This document shows, piece by piece, positions 24,301 through 33,600 of a stretch of 64,000 bases of DNA. Positions within the stretch are counted from its first letter, which is position 1, and every line of letters begins with the position of its first letter. The translations under genes were made by a program, and so were the position numbers. Origin of the DNA: Colias croceus (Eukaryota > Arthropoda > Insecta > Lepidoptera > Pieridae); NCBI RefSeq assembly GCF_905220415.1, contig NC_059555.1, positions 4,394,001-4,458,000 on the forward strand, written 5' to 3'. Under the pieces are notes generated by a model. The model did no database searches. It had not been told where the DNA came from and saw only the letters and a program-made list of their open reading frames with translations.

Positions 24301-25696
24301 TTCTTACACGACAACATATAACTTTGGGAAATGCATTTTACACATGCCCTTCAGCAGTTATGCTGTCCAAAGGAAGCCCACATACCCCTTTGGACACTAA
24401 AACCCAACGGTGGCAGTCTTTCACCCTGAACGGTGGGGGTAAACAGCCAAGCCGTGAGCGATACGGTCTCATTGATATACATGTCGTAGGCAAATTGTAG
24501 AATTTTACAAACGGCGTCCGTCACTTTGCAAATGCCCAGCATATTGTATTATGCCGAGGATTTACGTTTCTGTCTGTGTAGTTAAAAAAACACGAACCTA
24601 ACCTAACCCACCATCTTATCCAAACCAAAAATTTCTTATTACGATTTTTCGACATATTTACAAAATGCCGATCGTTTGTAAACGGTAAAATTGAGACTTT
24701 CTAATGCGTGATACGTGACTTTGAACAACACTGTCACGAAATAAGTGTTACTTTCAATTCATGTTTTATACAACGCCAATCGGACATAATTTCCTGAGCT
24801 TTCAATGGGCGATTGTGAATATTATGTGTGTTTCATGGTTAAAAATGAGTCATTAAATAAATTTTTGAAGTGCATTCAGTTTATAATTGATTATAAAAAA
24901 TATGTCGCTCGATTTGTATTAACTACTTTAGTTATAAATAATTAATTTGCAGGTCGAAAGGAATTGGAGAGAAATCGTCACCGGTGAATATAAATTCCAG
25001 CGACTGTTTTCTGAGGTACTTATTGTCTTTGTGATTTCGTTTCTTACCAATGTTCTATCCAAAATTGCTGCAGATTTTAAGAGTTGAAATAGTTTTTTTA
25101 ATAGATTTAAGAAAGTAAATTATAAAATTGCTTTATAGGCAGAAGCGATTGAAAAGGTGAAGGTGTCAGATATCAAGAGTTGGATTGAGAGACACTTTGC
25201 AACCGGGAACAGATCGCAGTTTAGGAAACTATCCGTTCAAGTGAGTACATACTGTAATCATTACTAGCTTCACGCCCGCGGCTTTGCCCGCTTTGTCTGA
25301 AACCTAATAAAGAACTTAATAAACTAAAATCTTCCTCTTGAATCACTCTATATATTAAAAATATGCGTTGCGTAGTTTTAAAGATTTAACAGAGAAAGCT
25401 ACTTTTTATACCATTTAGTATAATTATTGTAAAAAATATTATTAGTGAGTTATTTAAGAACGGTAAATCTTTTATTAATTCAAAAATCGTTTGTTTTCCA
25501 GATAATGGGTTACCTTCCCCACATAGGCGCAAACGTAACGGAAAGCGGGAAAGACTATGATCTACACTATCTAGACGCGTCCAACCCCATCGGCGACAAC
25601 GTTGAGAATGACACCAACTTCATAACCGATATAGGGGAATTCAAAAAACAACTACCCTTCGTTAATGTGCCTAAAGTTGAATTGGGTCAGTGTTAA
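3316..25696 (+). CDS. Nrd1: Nardilysin (M16 family metallopeptidase), complete, 24 exons
   Basis: Exons: 3316-3545, 3741-3948, 9248-9388, 9611-9779, 10206-10414, 11568-11738, 12038-12159, 13550-13670, 13749-13826, 14184-14324, 14839-14968, 15087-15345, 15890-16024, 16445-16493, 16672-16773, 17121-17254, 19181-19310, 21271-21375, 21939-22082, 22861-22997, 23895-24039, 24953-25015, 25139-25240, 25502-25696. All junctions are GT-AG and in phase, giving 1139 aa, or 1115 aa from the second ATG at 3388. The inverted zinc motif HFVEH is at residues 169-173, with the distal zinc ligand Glu250 (AIESE) 77 residues on, the M16 spacing. Glu172 is the catalytic base. A Glu/Ser-rich segment (about residues 97-122) sits just before the catalytic domain. 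This acidic insertion separates nardilysin from insulin-degrading enzyme. Nardilysin cleaves before Arg in dibasic sites and also acts as a shedding cofactor and chaperone. The second M16 half is present and lacks the zinc motif. Confidence 0.97.
6199..7652. mobile_element. Long-TIR (foldback) element with TA target duplication
   Basis: Lies in nardilysin intron 2. CAGGGTGTAATCGTTAAG at 6199 is mirrored at 7652, with TA on each side. The inverted arms extend inward about 145 bp (6199-6345 against 7508-7652) with only a few mismatches. The centre has been split by a mariner insertion. The CAGGG end and TA duplication suggest a Tc1/mariner-type MITE. Confidence 0.8.
6400..7301 (-). mobile_element. 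Mariner transposon relic nested in the long-TIR element
   Basis: The terminal repeats read GGTTGATCCAAAAGTAATGATAAT in inverted orientation at 6403 and 7299, with TA outside each end. On the minus strand around 6600-6770 a decayed transposase tail can be read, including HQDNAP, the mariner D,D34D catalytic block, followed by a broken version of the downstream conserved region with several stops. It is inactive. It inserted after the outer element was already in place. Confidence 0.8.
7702..7820. mobile_element. Small MITE, GAAGTGAAACTTCTT family, copy 1
   Basis: 119 bp bounded by GAAGTGAAACTTCTT and its complement AAGAAGTTTCACTTC. The core is close to the copy at 13979-14103 (shared words aatttcaaggtc and ataccgtcacgtcatgg). 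A third, divergent copy is at 56572-56756. Confidence 0.75.
8242..8430 (+). mobile_element. LEP1-like non-autonomous Helitron
   Basis: Begins at a TC after A and ends in CTAG before T, with a GC-rich hairpin (gcgggtaaaaccgcg) near the 3' end. The core 'aagctgaagagtttgtttg' and 'gggaactactggtccgattt' recurs at 28425 and 53807. Helitrons leave no target duplication and insert between A and T, as here. Confidence 0.65.
10007..10169 (-). mobile_element. Intronic foldback element next to a 3' splice site, copy 1
   Basis: About 163 bp. The AAGCTATTGCA-type motif at one end reappears inverted (GCTATGCAATAGCTT) near the other, with a GC-rich middle and a tail ending gtgccacacgt. It is inverted relative to the copies at 23699 and 55499. 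It ends 36 bp before nardilysin exon 5, which I count at about 66% GC. I do not recognise it as a named family. Confidence 0.8.
10439..10828. mobile_element. TA-flanked MITE with CAGGGTGTCCCAC ends
   Basis: Inverted ends CAGGGTGTCCCACTTTTGG and CCAACAGTGTGACACCCTG with TA on both sides, in nardilysin intron 5. Further inward 'aaaaaatact' and 'gtatactaag' words are also mirrored. It is non-coding. Confidence 0.75.
10829..11567. other. Remainder of nardilysin intron 5, unexplained
   Basis: Contains a GC-richer stretch at 10920-11100 and an isolated TACAGGGTGGACAATG at about 11258 that resembles a Tc1-type TIR without a partner. Overlapping short open frames at 11119-11489 have no recognisable domain and disagree on frame. 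I see no gene here. Confidence 0.4.
12226..13398 (-). mobile_element. 5'-truncated non-LTR retrotransposon (LINE)
   Basis: Lies antisense in nardilysin intron 7. It starts abruptly at the reverse transcriptase SGVPQGSVLGP motif (around 13398) and runs to a short hexamer tail, (gaattt)n on the minus strand, at 12226-12249. Truncation at the 5' end and a simple-repeat tail are hallmarks of target-primed insertion. Confidence 0.9.
12480..13398 (-). pseudogene. LINE reverse transcriptase, C-terminal part
   Basis: An open frame of about 300 codons encodes the palm and thumb of a non-LTR reverse transcriptase. Visible motifs are GVPQGSVLGPFLF, YINDLP and the catalytic FADDT, followed by the LGVLLDEGLKWNKHI region and a typical C-terminal tail ending LMVKQFYDIEEF. 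The N-terminal fingers and any endonuclease are missing and an in-frame stop lies just upstream of the truncation point, so the fragment cannot be functional. The intact frame suggests a fairly recent insertion. I cannot assign a clade with certainty. Confidence 0.9.
13979..14103. mobile_element. Small MITE, GAAGTGAAACTTCTT family, copy 2
   Basis: In nardilysin intron 9. It has the same terminal inverted repeats as the 7702 copy, and its core matches that copy over most of its length apart from scattered changes and a small insertion near the left end. Confidence 0.75.
14469..14662 (+). mobile_element. Helitron-like element, TCACTACATAG family
   Basis: Begins A|TCACTACATAGTATAAAAC and ends gcgggcggtaagCTAG|T. 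Relatives in the window: 46687-46884 and 53009-53196 (inverted), a partial inverted copy at 25264-25420, and a 5' end fragment at about 14981-15027. Confidence 0.7.
14981..15027 (+). mobile_element. 5' fragment of the TCACTACATAG Helitron family
   Basis: Matches the first ~47 bp of the element at 14469 (tcactacatagtataaaac, then aagtcgct and ctctgtccctat). It sits just inside nardilysin intron 11. The rest of the element is absent. Confidence 0.55.
16086..16190 (-). mobile_element. tRNA-like SINE, copy 1
   Basis: On the minus strand the word GCGGGTTCAAATCCCGCC contains a good pol III B box, followed by atcgattttttt. A similar B-box module with an atcgattttt tail occurs at 56165-56275, and a diverged one at 57781-57870. 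Within this copy a 16-17 bp word (tcttgcggaatcccggg) is tandemly duplicated. It does not fold as a complete tRNA gene. Confidence 0.5.
17255..19180. other. Nardilysin intron 16, mostly unexplained
   Basis: Apart from the THAP-like relic at 18231-18370 I see no recognisable element. A short ATG frame at 17864 (MIADEIISTIEAFHTI) ends at a good donor site (GGTAAGTC) and may be the first exon of the same decayed sequence. Confidence 0.35.
18231..18370 (+). pseudogene. Decayed THAP-domain exon
   Basis: In one frame the sequence reads FSKEPNLKEKWIINAT, a stop, then further residues and RYIKPTAVPRFK. This resembles the middle and end of a THAP zinc finger: the FPK-P-L--KW core and the closing LKP-AVP-F box. 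The conserved Cys and His pairs are not visible, and a stop interrupts the frame. An AG acceptor (tttgtag) precedes it. THAP domains occur in P-element transposases and host genes; which source applies cannot be told. Confidence 0.45.
19329..19466 (+). mobile_element. Helitron-like fragment interrupted by a TIR element
   Basis: Starts A|TCTTTAATATAAAAATGAAT and continues with 'gagaacggctgaaccgattt' and 'gaagtacgaggatggttctt'. Both words also occur in the complete relative at 41942-42110. It is cut off by the TIR element that starts at 19467. Confidence 0.6.
19467..21123. mobile_element. 1.66-kb TIR element with GGGGCTATT repeats
   Basis: Ends AGGAAGGGCGGGGCTATT and AATAGCCCCGCCCTTCCT, with TA at 19465-19466 and 21124-21125. 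The word GGGGCTATTYCGTC recurs inside in both orientations (near 19477, 19672-19698, 19842, 20699, 20732 and 21091), as expected of transposase-binding subterminal repeats. A large internal inverted repeat spans about 20005-20290. It carries no transposase frame. Confidence 0.75.
21394..21634 (-). mobile_element. Helitron-like element, inverted
   Basis: On the minus strand it begins A|TCCATACTAATATTATAAATGC and ends ggaaagCTAG|T. It shares 'gaaatcccacgggaacggga'-type sequence with 29065-29330 and 52003-52185, and contains a short (cagacaga)n tract. Confidence 0.7.
21804..21859 (+). repeat. 28-bp tandem duplication
   Basis: The word beginning ttccaaagtgttaatgcgtt occurs twice in a row with a 28-bp period, in nardilysin intron 18. 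The two copies are identical. Confidence 0.85.
22291..22830 (+). repeat. Two ~170-bp direct repeats flanking a Helitron-like insert
   Basis: 22291-22461 and 22659-22827 share aagcgttagagataaattt, ctcctattgtattctagaaa and caatactatgtagtaagtac in the same order, with scattered differences. The element at 22481-22657 lies between them, so this is a tandem duplication in intron 19 whose junction is occupied by the insert. Confidence 0.8.
22481..22657 (-). mobile_element. Helitron-like element, inverted
   Basis: Minus strand begins A|TCTTAATATATATAAATCTC and ends gcgggcggtcagCTAG|T. It lies precisely between two direct repeats. Confidence 0.65.
23123..23212. repeat. Dispersed repeat with palindromic core, copy 1
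   Basis: About 90 bp matching the complement of 33877-33963. The core acacaatagaaaatctattgtgt is a palindrome with 10-bp arms, followed by a GC-rich stretch (gatcgggccgctcgg). No target duplication could be defined. Confidence 0.65.
23347..23547 (-). mobile_element. LEP1-like Helitron, inverted
   Basis: Minus-strand 3' end with a GC-rich hairpin and CTAG at 23347-23350. The body shares 'ggagcggagc' and 'accgatttt' motifs with the copies at 8242, 28425 and 53807. The 5' boundary is approximate. Confidence 0.55.
23699..23860 (+). mobile_element. Intronic foldback element next to a 3' splice site, copy 2
   Basis: Reads tgtgtggcaatcggggactg through to tagaagctatgcaatagctt, the inverse of the 10007 copy. 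It ends 34 bp before nardilysin exon 21, which I count at about 62% GC. Confidence 0.8.
24100..24952. other. Nardilysin intron 21, no clear gene
   Basis: A fragment around 24165-24215 (agatagatagata, accggcaagaaactc) resembles the 3' end of a lepidopteran LINE. A short open frame at 24276-24500 has no recognisable domain. Confidence 0.35.
25264..25420 (-). mobile_element. Helitron-like element, TCACTACATAG family, partial, inverted
   Basis: CTAG at 25264-25267 is followed by cacgcccgcggctttgcccg and 'cttgaatcactctat', as in the 46687 and 53009 copies. The far end is degenerate. Confidence 0.55.
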
Positions 25697-27206
25697 ATAA
25701 ATTGAGATATCTTTTTGCTCACTCTTCCTTCCCGAAAATATGCGTCCCTTTCTACGACTGACTTTAGGTGCAATATTTATGAATAGACGAATTTGATACT
25801 CGAGTAATAAATATGTGTACTTATGATTTGTTATCGCAATTTTTTGTTAACTGCTATTTTTTGAAGTCAATAGACGTTGTTGCTTACGGGTCTTGTTCAA
25901 ATGATTTCCTATTTTAGCGTATATAAGTGTAAAAAATATGACGACATTACTTTTTCTAGGTGCAGAATTAATATTGTTATTTAGAAATACAAAAAAAGAC
26001 GAGACAATGTATTTTCTGTCAATGAATACAATAAAATTTTAGTTAAGTATTTTTACTTTAAAATAGCGATTATGTTACGTTAACGATGTACGTATACCTT
26101 GTGTTGAATTAATTTGCCTTATAGATTCATAATTTTAGTTTTATAATTTATATCTGAATAATGTTTGTTATAGAAATAAATTATTTTACTTTTAATTTTG
26201 TTTTGTTATTATTTTTTTAAGAAACACCTTACTATCTTTGTACTTTCTTTTTCTATCTTATGTTTTTTCTTCTTCTCATTGTAGGTTAGCTAGATATTGA
26301 AATTAAATTAATTAAATTATTCGACACAAAATTACTACTTTTAAAGAGGTGCGCTGGGCACATAACTTCAAATAAAACACACGGTTTCAGTGACAAAGAA
26401 CGACTAATTTATTTTATTCAGACCACAGATTCAAAAGCACATTACAGACATAACATACCACAGATACATTTGACATAACTGTCACTTCTATATTTTGATA
26501 CTTTCAACAACTGCCATATAGATTACATACTTTTTAAAGAATGCTTTTAATAGATGTTCAACGATATTTATATAATAATAAATTATTGTGTAATTTCTTA
26601 ATATGTTATTTATAAAGTAGAATATACTATAAAGTCCATAATATAGCATTTACAGCGATTTTAAGGCAATTACGTGGTTCAAGGACCTTGATGATTCTGT
26701 CACTACATTTGAATTTGTTTTTTTAACCGCCCCCTATAATATACATCGTTGTTGAAGAAAAAGTGACCAAAGATTAAGGAATTATAAAATGTATCGTATT
26801 GTATTGCAATGTGTTAGTCGTTTCTACCTAATTTATGCTTTCTCTGAGAGGCAGTAACATTTATGAAAAGTAAATATTGTGTACTATGTATGTTGTAGAT
26901 GTAGTGTAGAAAGCCTCATCTTTCAAAATTAACCTTATTAAGCAAGGTCTCTACTACATGACCCATTCTGAAGACCCTAGAGTGGGGAACAATTAAGAAA
27001 ACACCAATTTAGAAATTAATCTTATTCAACACGGAATCTACTATATTCTGGAGACCTGATGATGACTAGAGTGGAGAACATCTCACCTATAGAGATATTA
27101 TAAAAGATGGAGTATGTACATTATTTGACGTAATTCTATAGAACGGCCTCTATCATGAACGGCCTCTATCAGGTAAATGTATTTAGCGTTCTCTGTATAT
27201 CTCTAC

Positions 27207-27277
27207 TTTTCGGTGTGTGTAGGTTGCATGCATATATATAGTAGGAATATATGCATGCAACCTACACACACCGAAAA
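27207..27277. repeat. Perfect 31-bp inverted repeat with a 9-nt loop
   Basis: The arms at 27207-27237 and 27247-27277 are exact complements (ttttcggtgtgtgtaggttg inward to gcatgcatatat). The hairpin lies in the intergenic region and is not part of any element I recognise. Confidence 0.9.
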
Positions 27278-27950
27278 AATTAGAGGAACGGACAAGAAAT
27301 CATAGGTATTTTTTTCGACTTGTTATGTATTTTGTAGTTAGTTAGTTAGTGGTTGATTTTTTAAATCCCTTACATCTTTGAAATGATGAGGAGAAAAAAA
27401 ATGTGTTTCGATTTTTAAACAAAAAAATATTATACCCATTTAAGAGTTTGGTGCCTATTTATCGACTATAGCAGCTTCAAATCAAAAATATTGTAACGTG
27501 TTTTAAGCAATGACTGATATGGGTCATACCTTCCGTTCAAATACAGTGTAGGTGTGTCGGTATCTATGGTATATTACAATGTTCATCGGTATAGTTAAAC
27601 AGTCATATATGTGTTGGCGCGGGCAAGGAAGAAATTGGGCAACTGACGCTTTAGATGACCGTTTTATAAGGGCGAAAACTTGGATAATTTATTTTGTTGT
27701 GGCTTTGGAAAAAAATGCATGTGGCGTGTGTAACTGTGTAGATCAGTACCACCATATTATAGCAACAGGAATAATATAGTACAGTTGAAGATTAAACATG
27801 AAGGCTCCGATCAAATCTATTTTTTATGATGTTGTATCTTTAAATTTATGGTTTTCGCGAATGTTGGGTTGTAGAATAAAAACGCCTTCGTCACACTTAA
27901 TATTTTATTATTCCTTCACTTGGTACATTCATTTGATAGTTTTCTTAAAT

Positions 27951-28066
27951 ATACATATAATAAATCTGTAGAAGGGTCAATTCTGTACATTGAAAATATT
28001 GAAAAAATAACTAGCAGGGGGTGTTACTGGATCGATACCAAACCCAAATATGTGATTAAAAAAATT

Positions 28067-28099
<33 letters not shown>

Positions 28100-28424
28100 A
28101 TGCGAAGACATCACGTGAAATCTACCGGTTCGATTTCGATGAAACTTGGTATAATTATACCTTATTATCCTGGGCGTAAAATAGGATACTTTTTATCCTG
28201 GAAAAATACGTAGAAAAAAAATTAATCTCAATTTTTCAGTTATCCATAGACGTTGTTCTGTAGTAGGTACCGCGAACACACGTTGCGTATTATTATAGAC
28301 CTAGCCGTATCTGGGTCCAATAGATATTTATAAGATGTCATTGTCCGAGTTACTCAAAATGGAGAAATAAACCATCCACGCAAAGACCAACATCCGCGCG
28401 GACGGAGTCGCGGGCGGAAGCTAG
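27951..28424 (+). mobile_element. Helitron-like element, ACATATAATAAATCTG family, copy A
   Basis: 474 bp, ending gcgggcggaagCTAG|T, with a (TCTG)n microsatellite near 28070. It is nearly identical to the element at 40822-41286; the main difference is three extra TCTG units. The next Helitron-like element starts at the following base. Confidence 0.8.
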
Positions 28425-28623
28425 TCTATACTAATATTATAAAGCTGAAGAGTTTGTTTGTTTGTTTGTTTGAACGCACTAATCTCGGGAACTACTGGTC
28501 CGATTTGAAAAATTCTTTCGGTATTAGATAGCCCATTTATCGAGGAAGGTTATAGGCTATATTTTATCACGCTACGGGTAACAGGAGTGGAGCCACGGGG
28601 GTGAAACCGCGCGGAGCAGCTAG
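28425..28623 (+). mobile_element. LEP1-like Helitron directly abutting copy A
   Basis: Starts TCTATACTAATATTATAAAG immediately after the CTAG of the preceding element. It carries a (gtttgttt)n run and ends ggagcagCTAG|T. It matches 53807-53987 closely. Confidence 0.8.
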
Positions 28624-29064
28624 TCTTAAATAAATCACAAGGCACGGCTATGGCACTTATAGACTGCACTGGTCGGCTGTTTGAGATCAATTGGCTCGCT
28701 GATCGTCTCTTCAAAAAATGTAAGCGATCGACTGACAACTAACCGACTGAAGGGGTGGTTGTGAGGCGGTAGATTATAAATAACAGGAACCTTGTCTATG
28801 GAAGTATACTATGTATGATTTTAAAACACGAATCTATTTCTTTTTTCCTCGGAGAGTCTCTGCAAAGGAATTATTTTTATATAATTTATCCATACTATTA
28901 TCTCAGATATTTTATTACACTATCATAGTCTCAAAAGAACTAAGATAGTGCATTCAAAAATACTCATAAACTACTGAACCGATTTGCCGCATACAAACAC
29001 AAAATTCTAAATACGTATCGAGAAAAACACTTCGATAGCGCGATCTAAAAAGTGTTCAACGACA

Positions 29065-29330
29065 TCTAGTAATATTATAAATGCGAAAGTAACTGTCGGT
29101 CTATCTGGTACTACATCACGCCCACAGAACATATAAAGAGAGGTTTATATGTTCTGTGATCACGCCTTAACTACTGAACCAATTTGCATGAAATTTGGTA
29201 TAGAGATATTTTGATACCCGAGAAAGGACATAGGCTACTTTTTACCCCGGGACATAGGAAATCCCACGGGAGCGGGAGCTATGCGGGTTTTTCTTTGACT
29301 GCGCGGACGATGCCGCGGGTGGAAAGCTAG
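29065..29330 (+). mobile_element. Helitron-like element, TCTAGTAATATTATAAATGCG family
   Basis: Begins A|TCTAGTAATATT and ends gggtggaaagCTAG|T; related to 21394-21634 and 52003-52185. It contains a small palindromic insert (acagaacatata ... tatatgttctgt) near 29115-29152 that the other copies lack. Confidence 0.7.
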
Positions 29331-30694
29331 TATTTTTATGAATCATGAAATCATCAGTTCACCCAATTAAAAGTGCTGAGGTCACGGAACCAACAAAAAG
29401 TTCAGTTGAATTGAGAATTTCGTCCGGCGTTCGTTTCGTGAGGCGTCGCGTCGGTCAAAAATGTTGTTATCGGTTTAGTCAGTTTTGACTTACCTACGAT
29501 TTTATTATAGTATATGGATTATTTTGGCTTCAAATATACGATAGAACAGCAATTAATCTTTTTTTTTTTAAATATTCAAGGCACAGGGAAAGTCTGGTTA
29601 CTGTTTTATTATACTTAGGTATGTTTTTTCTGATAATATTTTACTGTCAAAAATTATCGACACTAGCACTAGATATTATTCAATGACGCCTTTCAAAAAC
29701 AAAACGAATTTACAAACAGATTTTTATTTATTTACATACCTCTTTTTAACTTTCATTTCTTAAACTGCTCTTGTAAATAACTATTAGAATCTGGTTTAAT
29801 TTAATAAAACATTCAATTCGGTGAATTTTAGCGTTATTTTGCAAAAAAAACCACAAGTACAGTCCCCCGTCCGAGTCGAACTGACACCGTCAAATTTCGA
29901 GGAAAATATGCAATAGAGGTGAGGTTTTATGTGGGTTTTATTATAGATTCGAGTTTTTTCTTGATAATTTAACGATAATAATGAAAATTGAAAAAATAAA
30001 CAATACAAGTTATTACAAATATCATAACATATTTTTTGGTATAAATTTCATATATAAAATATGTAGCCGTTTTCCTAACAAAATGCGTTTTATGTTAAAA
30101 AAGGGGTTGATTTGTATGTATTTTTTTTATGTTTAGGCCGTTCTAAAATGAAAAGTAAACAATACACTTTGTTTATTATATCCTTGAGTATCACATATAT
30201 TTTTTTAAGACAATCGTACCAACAGTTTCCTCAACAAAATTCAATATGTATAAGGTGTTTTTCGGTTTTGACCATAGTGATCACTGATCACCTTAATGTA
30301 TGGGAAGTAAGTAAATTATATATATATTATTATAATCGAGTAGATATTACAATTTTCAACGCAATTGCCGTACTCTTTACTACTTGAATGTCTTAAATGA
30401 AGATCTTTACAGTTTATATTTGATGTTATAATTTATAACTTTAAAATACTAATTTTGTTTTAAAAGCTAGCTTCTTTAATATTCGCATCTCATCCGATTT
30501 GTTCTACTCATTGGATTGCATCGTTATATAAAATGTTTAGCAATAAACGCAGTATGTACTTATGTCAAATAAATAAAAAATCCATATTTACATAATGATA
30601 CTATTTAATTAACGTAACCAGACAACTGTTCACATAAATATAATAACAATAAAATATACAAATAAATATATTTTTTATTATTTCTAAAATAAGT

Positions 30695-33600
30695 TTAATA
30701 CACAATTTGGATTCTACCATCGAGATCTTGGAAAATGATTTTATTTTTACGCATGTTGTCCTGAAGAATTTTATAATCTGTATCGTAGATTTGAAGGTTT
30801 TCTCTGTTTTGGGATAACATCTGAAACAAGCAATAAATATATAATTAATAATTATTACGGTATTTATTGAAAAATCTACATACTATGTTCAATAAAAAGT
30901 CCTTAGCATGATAACTATTATAGACAGCGGTATCTTGGGCCTTAGACAAACGTACGTAACGCCATGGAATAGAAACTGCTAAGCTGCTAACGCTAATTAT
31001 TGACATAAGCTCATGACATTTTGGTAATGGTTCGATCACACTACCAACGACGCAGACGACCACGACCAAAGTTCCAATCTTGCCGAAATTTGTTCAAAAT
31101 CAATATTAAAATCTCCCGTCATTCTGGTACTCAGGAATAAAAAAATTCGAGGTCAATTAATAAAAAGAAATAGGGTTTTTTGCAATTTTCGCCGAGACGG
31201 TAAGTTTATCATACAATCACCTGAACCAAAATTGTATATAATCTAATTATCTATAAAAAAGGTTAAATACATTTTTTTCTAGGAGCCACCGTTTCTATGA
31301 AAAACCTGTTTGTTTATCCATTGATCTCAAAATTTTTTTTCCAAACACCAATACGACAGGAAATTCTTAAATTTCATTTTTAATTGTGTTTTTCACAATT
31401 TTATTTAATTGCGACTGGATGAAAATTTTGTTCGTGGTCGTCGTTGTCGTTGGTAGGGTGACCGAATCCTTATGCAAAACATCATACGCTTATGTCAATT
31501 TCTATCGATAGCGCCCCCCGCCATCGCCGATATAGTCCTGCGTGAGCACCCGGTAGGTGGCGCGTGACATCATCACACGAGATTTTCACATACCAAAAAG
31601 TGCGTGGCAAAAGAATTTAATATTTCCCAAAAGAAAACTCACCGAATACCCGCCCCCGCCATCGCCAATCTATTCCTTGGCGTTTTGACGTTTGGCTAAG
31701 GCCCCTTGGATGATTATTAATCTTTGTTAAATTAATTGATATAGATATTACCGCGTGGTTTAAGTGTGGTTGTAAAATTATCTCTTACAATTATCTACTC
31801 GTTTATCAATTATTGCAATCATCAATCAATTTGCAGCGCTTATACTGACCAAAAACCAAAAACTGCTCAAGGCGTCTAAATACGTTTTTCCTACATCTAA
31901 CTTACGTAATGTGTGAGCAGCCGGTAGATGGCGTCTAGCGTGTGAATACGCATATCCATGATGTCATTACATGAGATTTCCCTTACCAAATGTATAACGC
32001 TGTTAAAGATTTCACTTCTATGCAGCGCACTGACGCGGATATCACACGCGCGATGGGCGCTGATGCGTTATATACGTGTATTGGTGAAGCTAACATATAG
32101 ATAGCTTACCAAATGTATAACGCAGGTAAATATTATACGTATATATCTTACCGAATACCCGCCCCCGCCATCGCCGATATAGTCCTGTGTGAGCACCCGG
32201 TAGGTGGCGTGTGACATCATCACACGAGATTTTCACATACCAAAAAGTGCGTGGCAAAAGAATTTAATATTTCCCAAAAGAAAACTCACCGAATACCCGC
32301 CCCCGCCATCGCCGATATAGTCCTGCGTGAGCACCCGGTAGGTGGCGCGTGACATCATCACACGAGATTTTCACATACCAAAAAGTGCGTGGCAAAAGAA
32401 TTTAATATTTCCCAAAAGAAAACTCACCGAATACCCGCCCCCGCCATCGCCGATATAGTCCTGCGTGAGCACCCGGTAGGTGGCGCGTGACATCATCACA
32501 CGAGATTTTCACATACCAAAAAGTGCGTGGCAAAAGAATTTAATATTTCCCAAAAGAAAACTCACCGAATACCCGCCCCCGCCATCGCCGATATAGTCCT
32601 GCGTGAGCACCCGGTAGGTGGCGCGTGACATCATCACACGAGATTTTCACATACCAAAAAGTGCGTGGCAAAAGAATTTAATATTTCCCAAAAGAAAACT
32701 CACCGAATACCCGCCCCCGCCATCGCCGATATAGTCCTGCGTGAGCACCCGGTAGGTGGCGCGTGACATCATCACACGAGATTTTCACATACCAAAAAGT
32801 GCGTGGCAAAAGAATTGAATATTTCCCAAAAGAAAACTCACCGAATACCCGCCCCCGCCATCGCCAATATAGTCCTGCGTGAGCACCCGGTAGGTGGCGC
32901 GTGACATCATCACACGAGATTTTCACATACCAAAAAGTGCGTGGCAAAAGAATTTAATATTTCCCAAAAGAAAACTCACCGAATACCCGCCCCCGCCATC
33001 GCCGATATAGTCCTGCGTGAGCACCCGGTAGGTGGCGCGTGACATCATCACACGAGATTTTCACATACCAAAAAGTGCGTGGCAAAAGAATTTAATATTT
33101 CCCAAAAGAAAACTCACCGAATACCCGCCCCCGCCATCGCCAATATAGTCCTGCGTGAGCACCCGGTAGGTGGCGCGTGACATCATCACACGAGATTTTC
33201 ACATACCAAAAAGTGCGTGGCAAAAGAATTTAATATTTCCCAAAAGAAAACTCACCGAATACCCGCCCCCGCCATCGCCGATATAGTCCTGCGTGAGCAC
33301 CCGGTAGGTGGCGCGTGACATCATCACACGAGATTTTCACATACCAAAAAGTGCGTGGCAAAAGAATTTAATATTTCCCAAAAGAAAACTCACCGAATAC
33401 CCGCCCCCGCCATCGCCGATATAGTCCTGCGTGAGCACCCGGTAGGTGGCGCGTGACATCATCACACGAGATTTTCACATACCAAAAAGTGCGTGGCAAA
33501 AGAATTTAATATTTCCCAAAAGAAAACTCACCGAATACCCGCCCCCGCCATCGCCAATATAGTCCTGCGTGAGCACCCGGTAGGTGGCGCGTGACATCAT

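Larger units (their letters stand above)
25697..30694. other. Convergent intergenic region, nardilysin 3' end to 5'-nucleotidase 3' end
   Basis: The first part is nardilysin 3' UTR. AATAAA signals are at 25806, 26030 and 26175; the last gives a UTR of about 500 bp, but I cannot tell which is used. The rest holds a perfect hairpin (27207-27277), Helitron-like copies and AT-rich sequence. Short open frames here show no domain and I call no gene. Confidence 0.6.

Noticed and set aside
3316..25696. Insulin-degrading enzyme as identity
   Set aside because: The HFVEH region fits both, but the Glu/Ser-rich insertion before the catalytic domain and the overall sequence favour nardilysin.
32678..32947. 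89-codon repeat protein encoded by the 138-bp array
   Set aside because: The frame differs from the exon's own frame and exists only because 138 is a multiple of three; the unit is clearly exon end plus intron.
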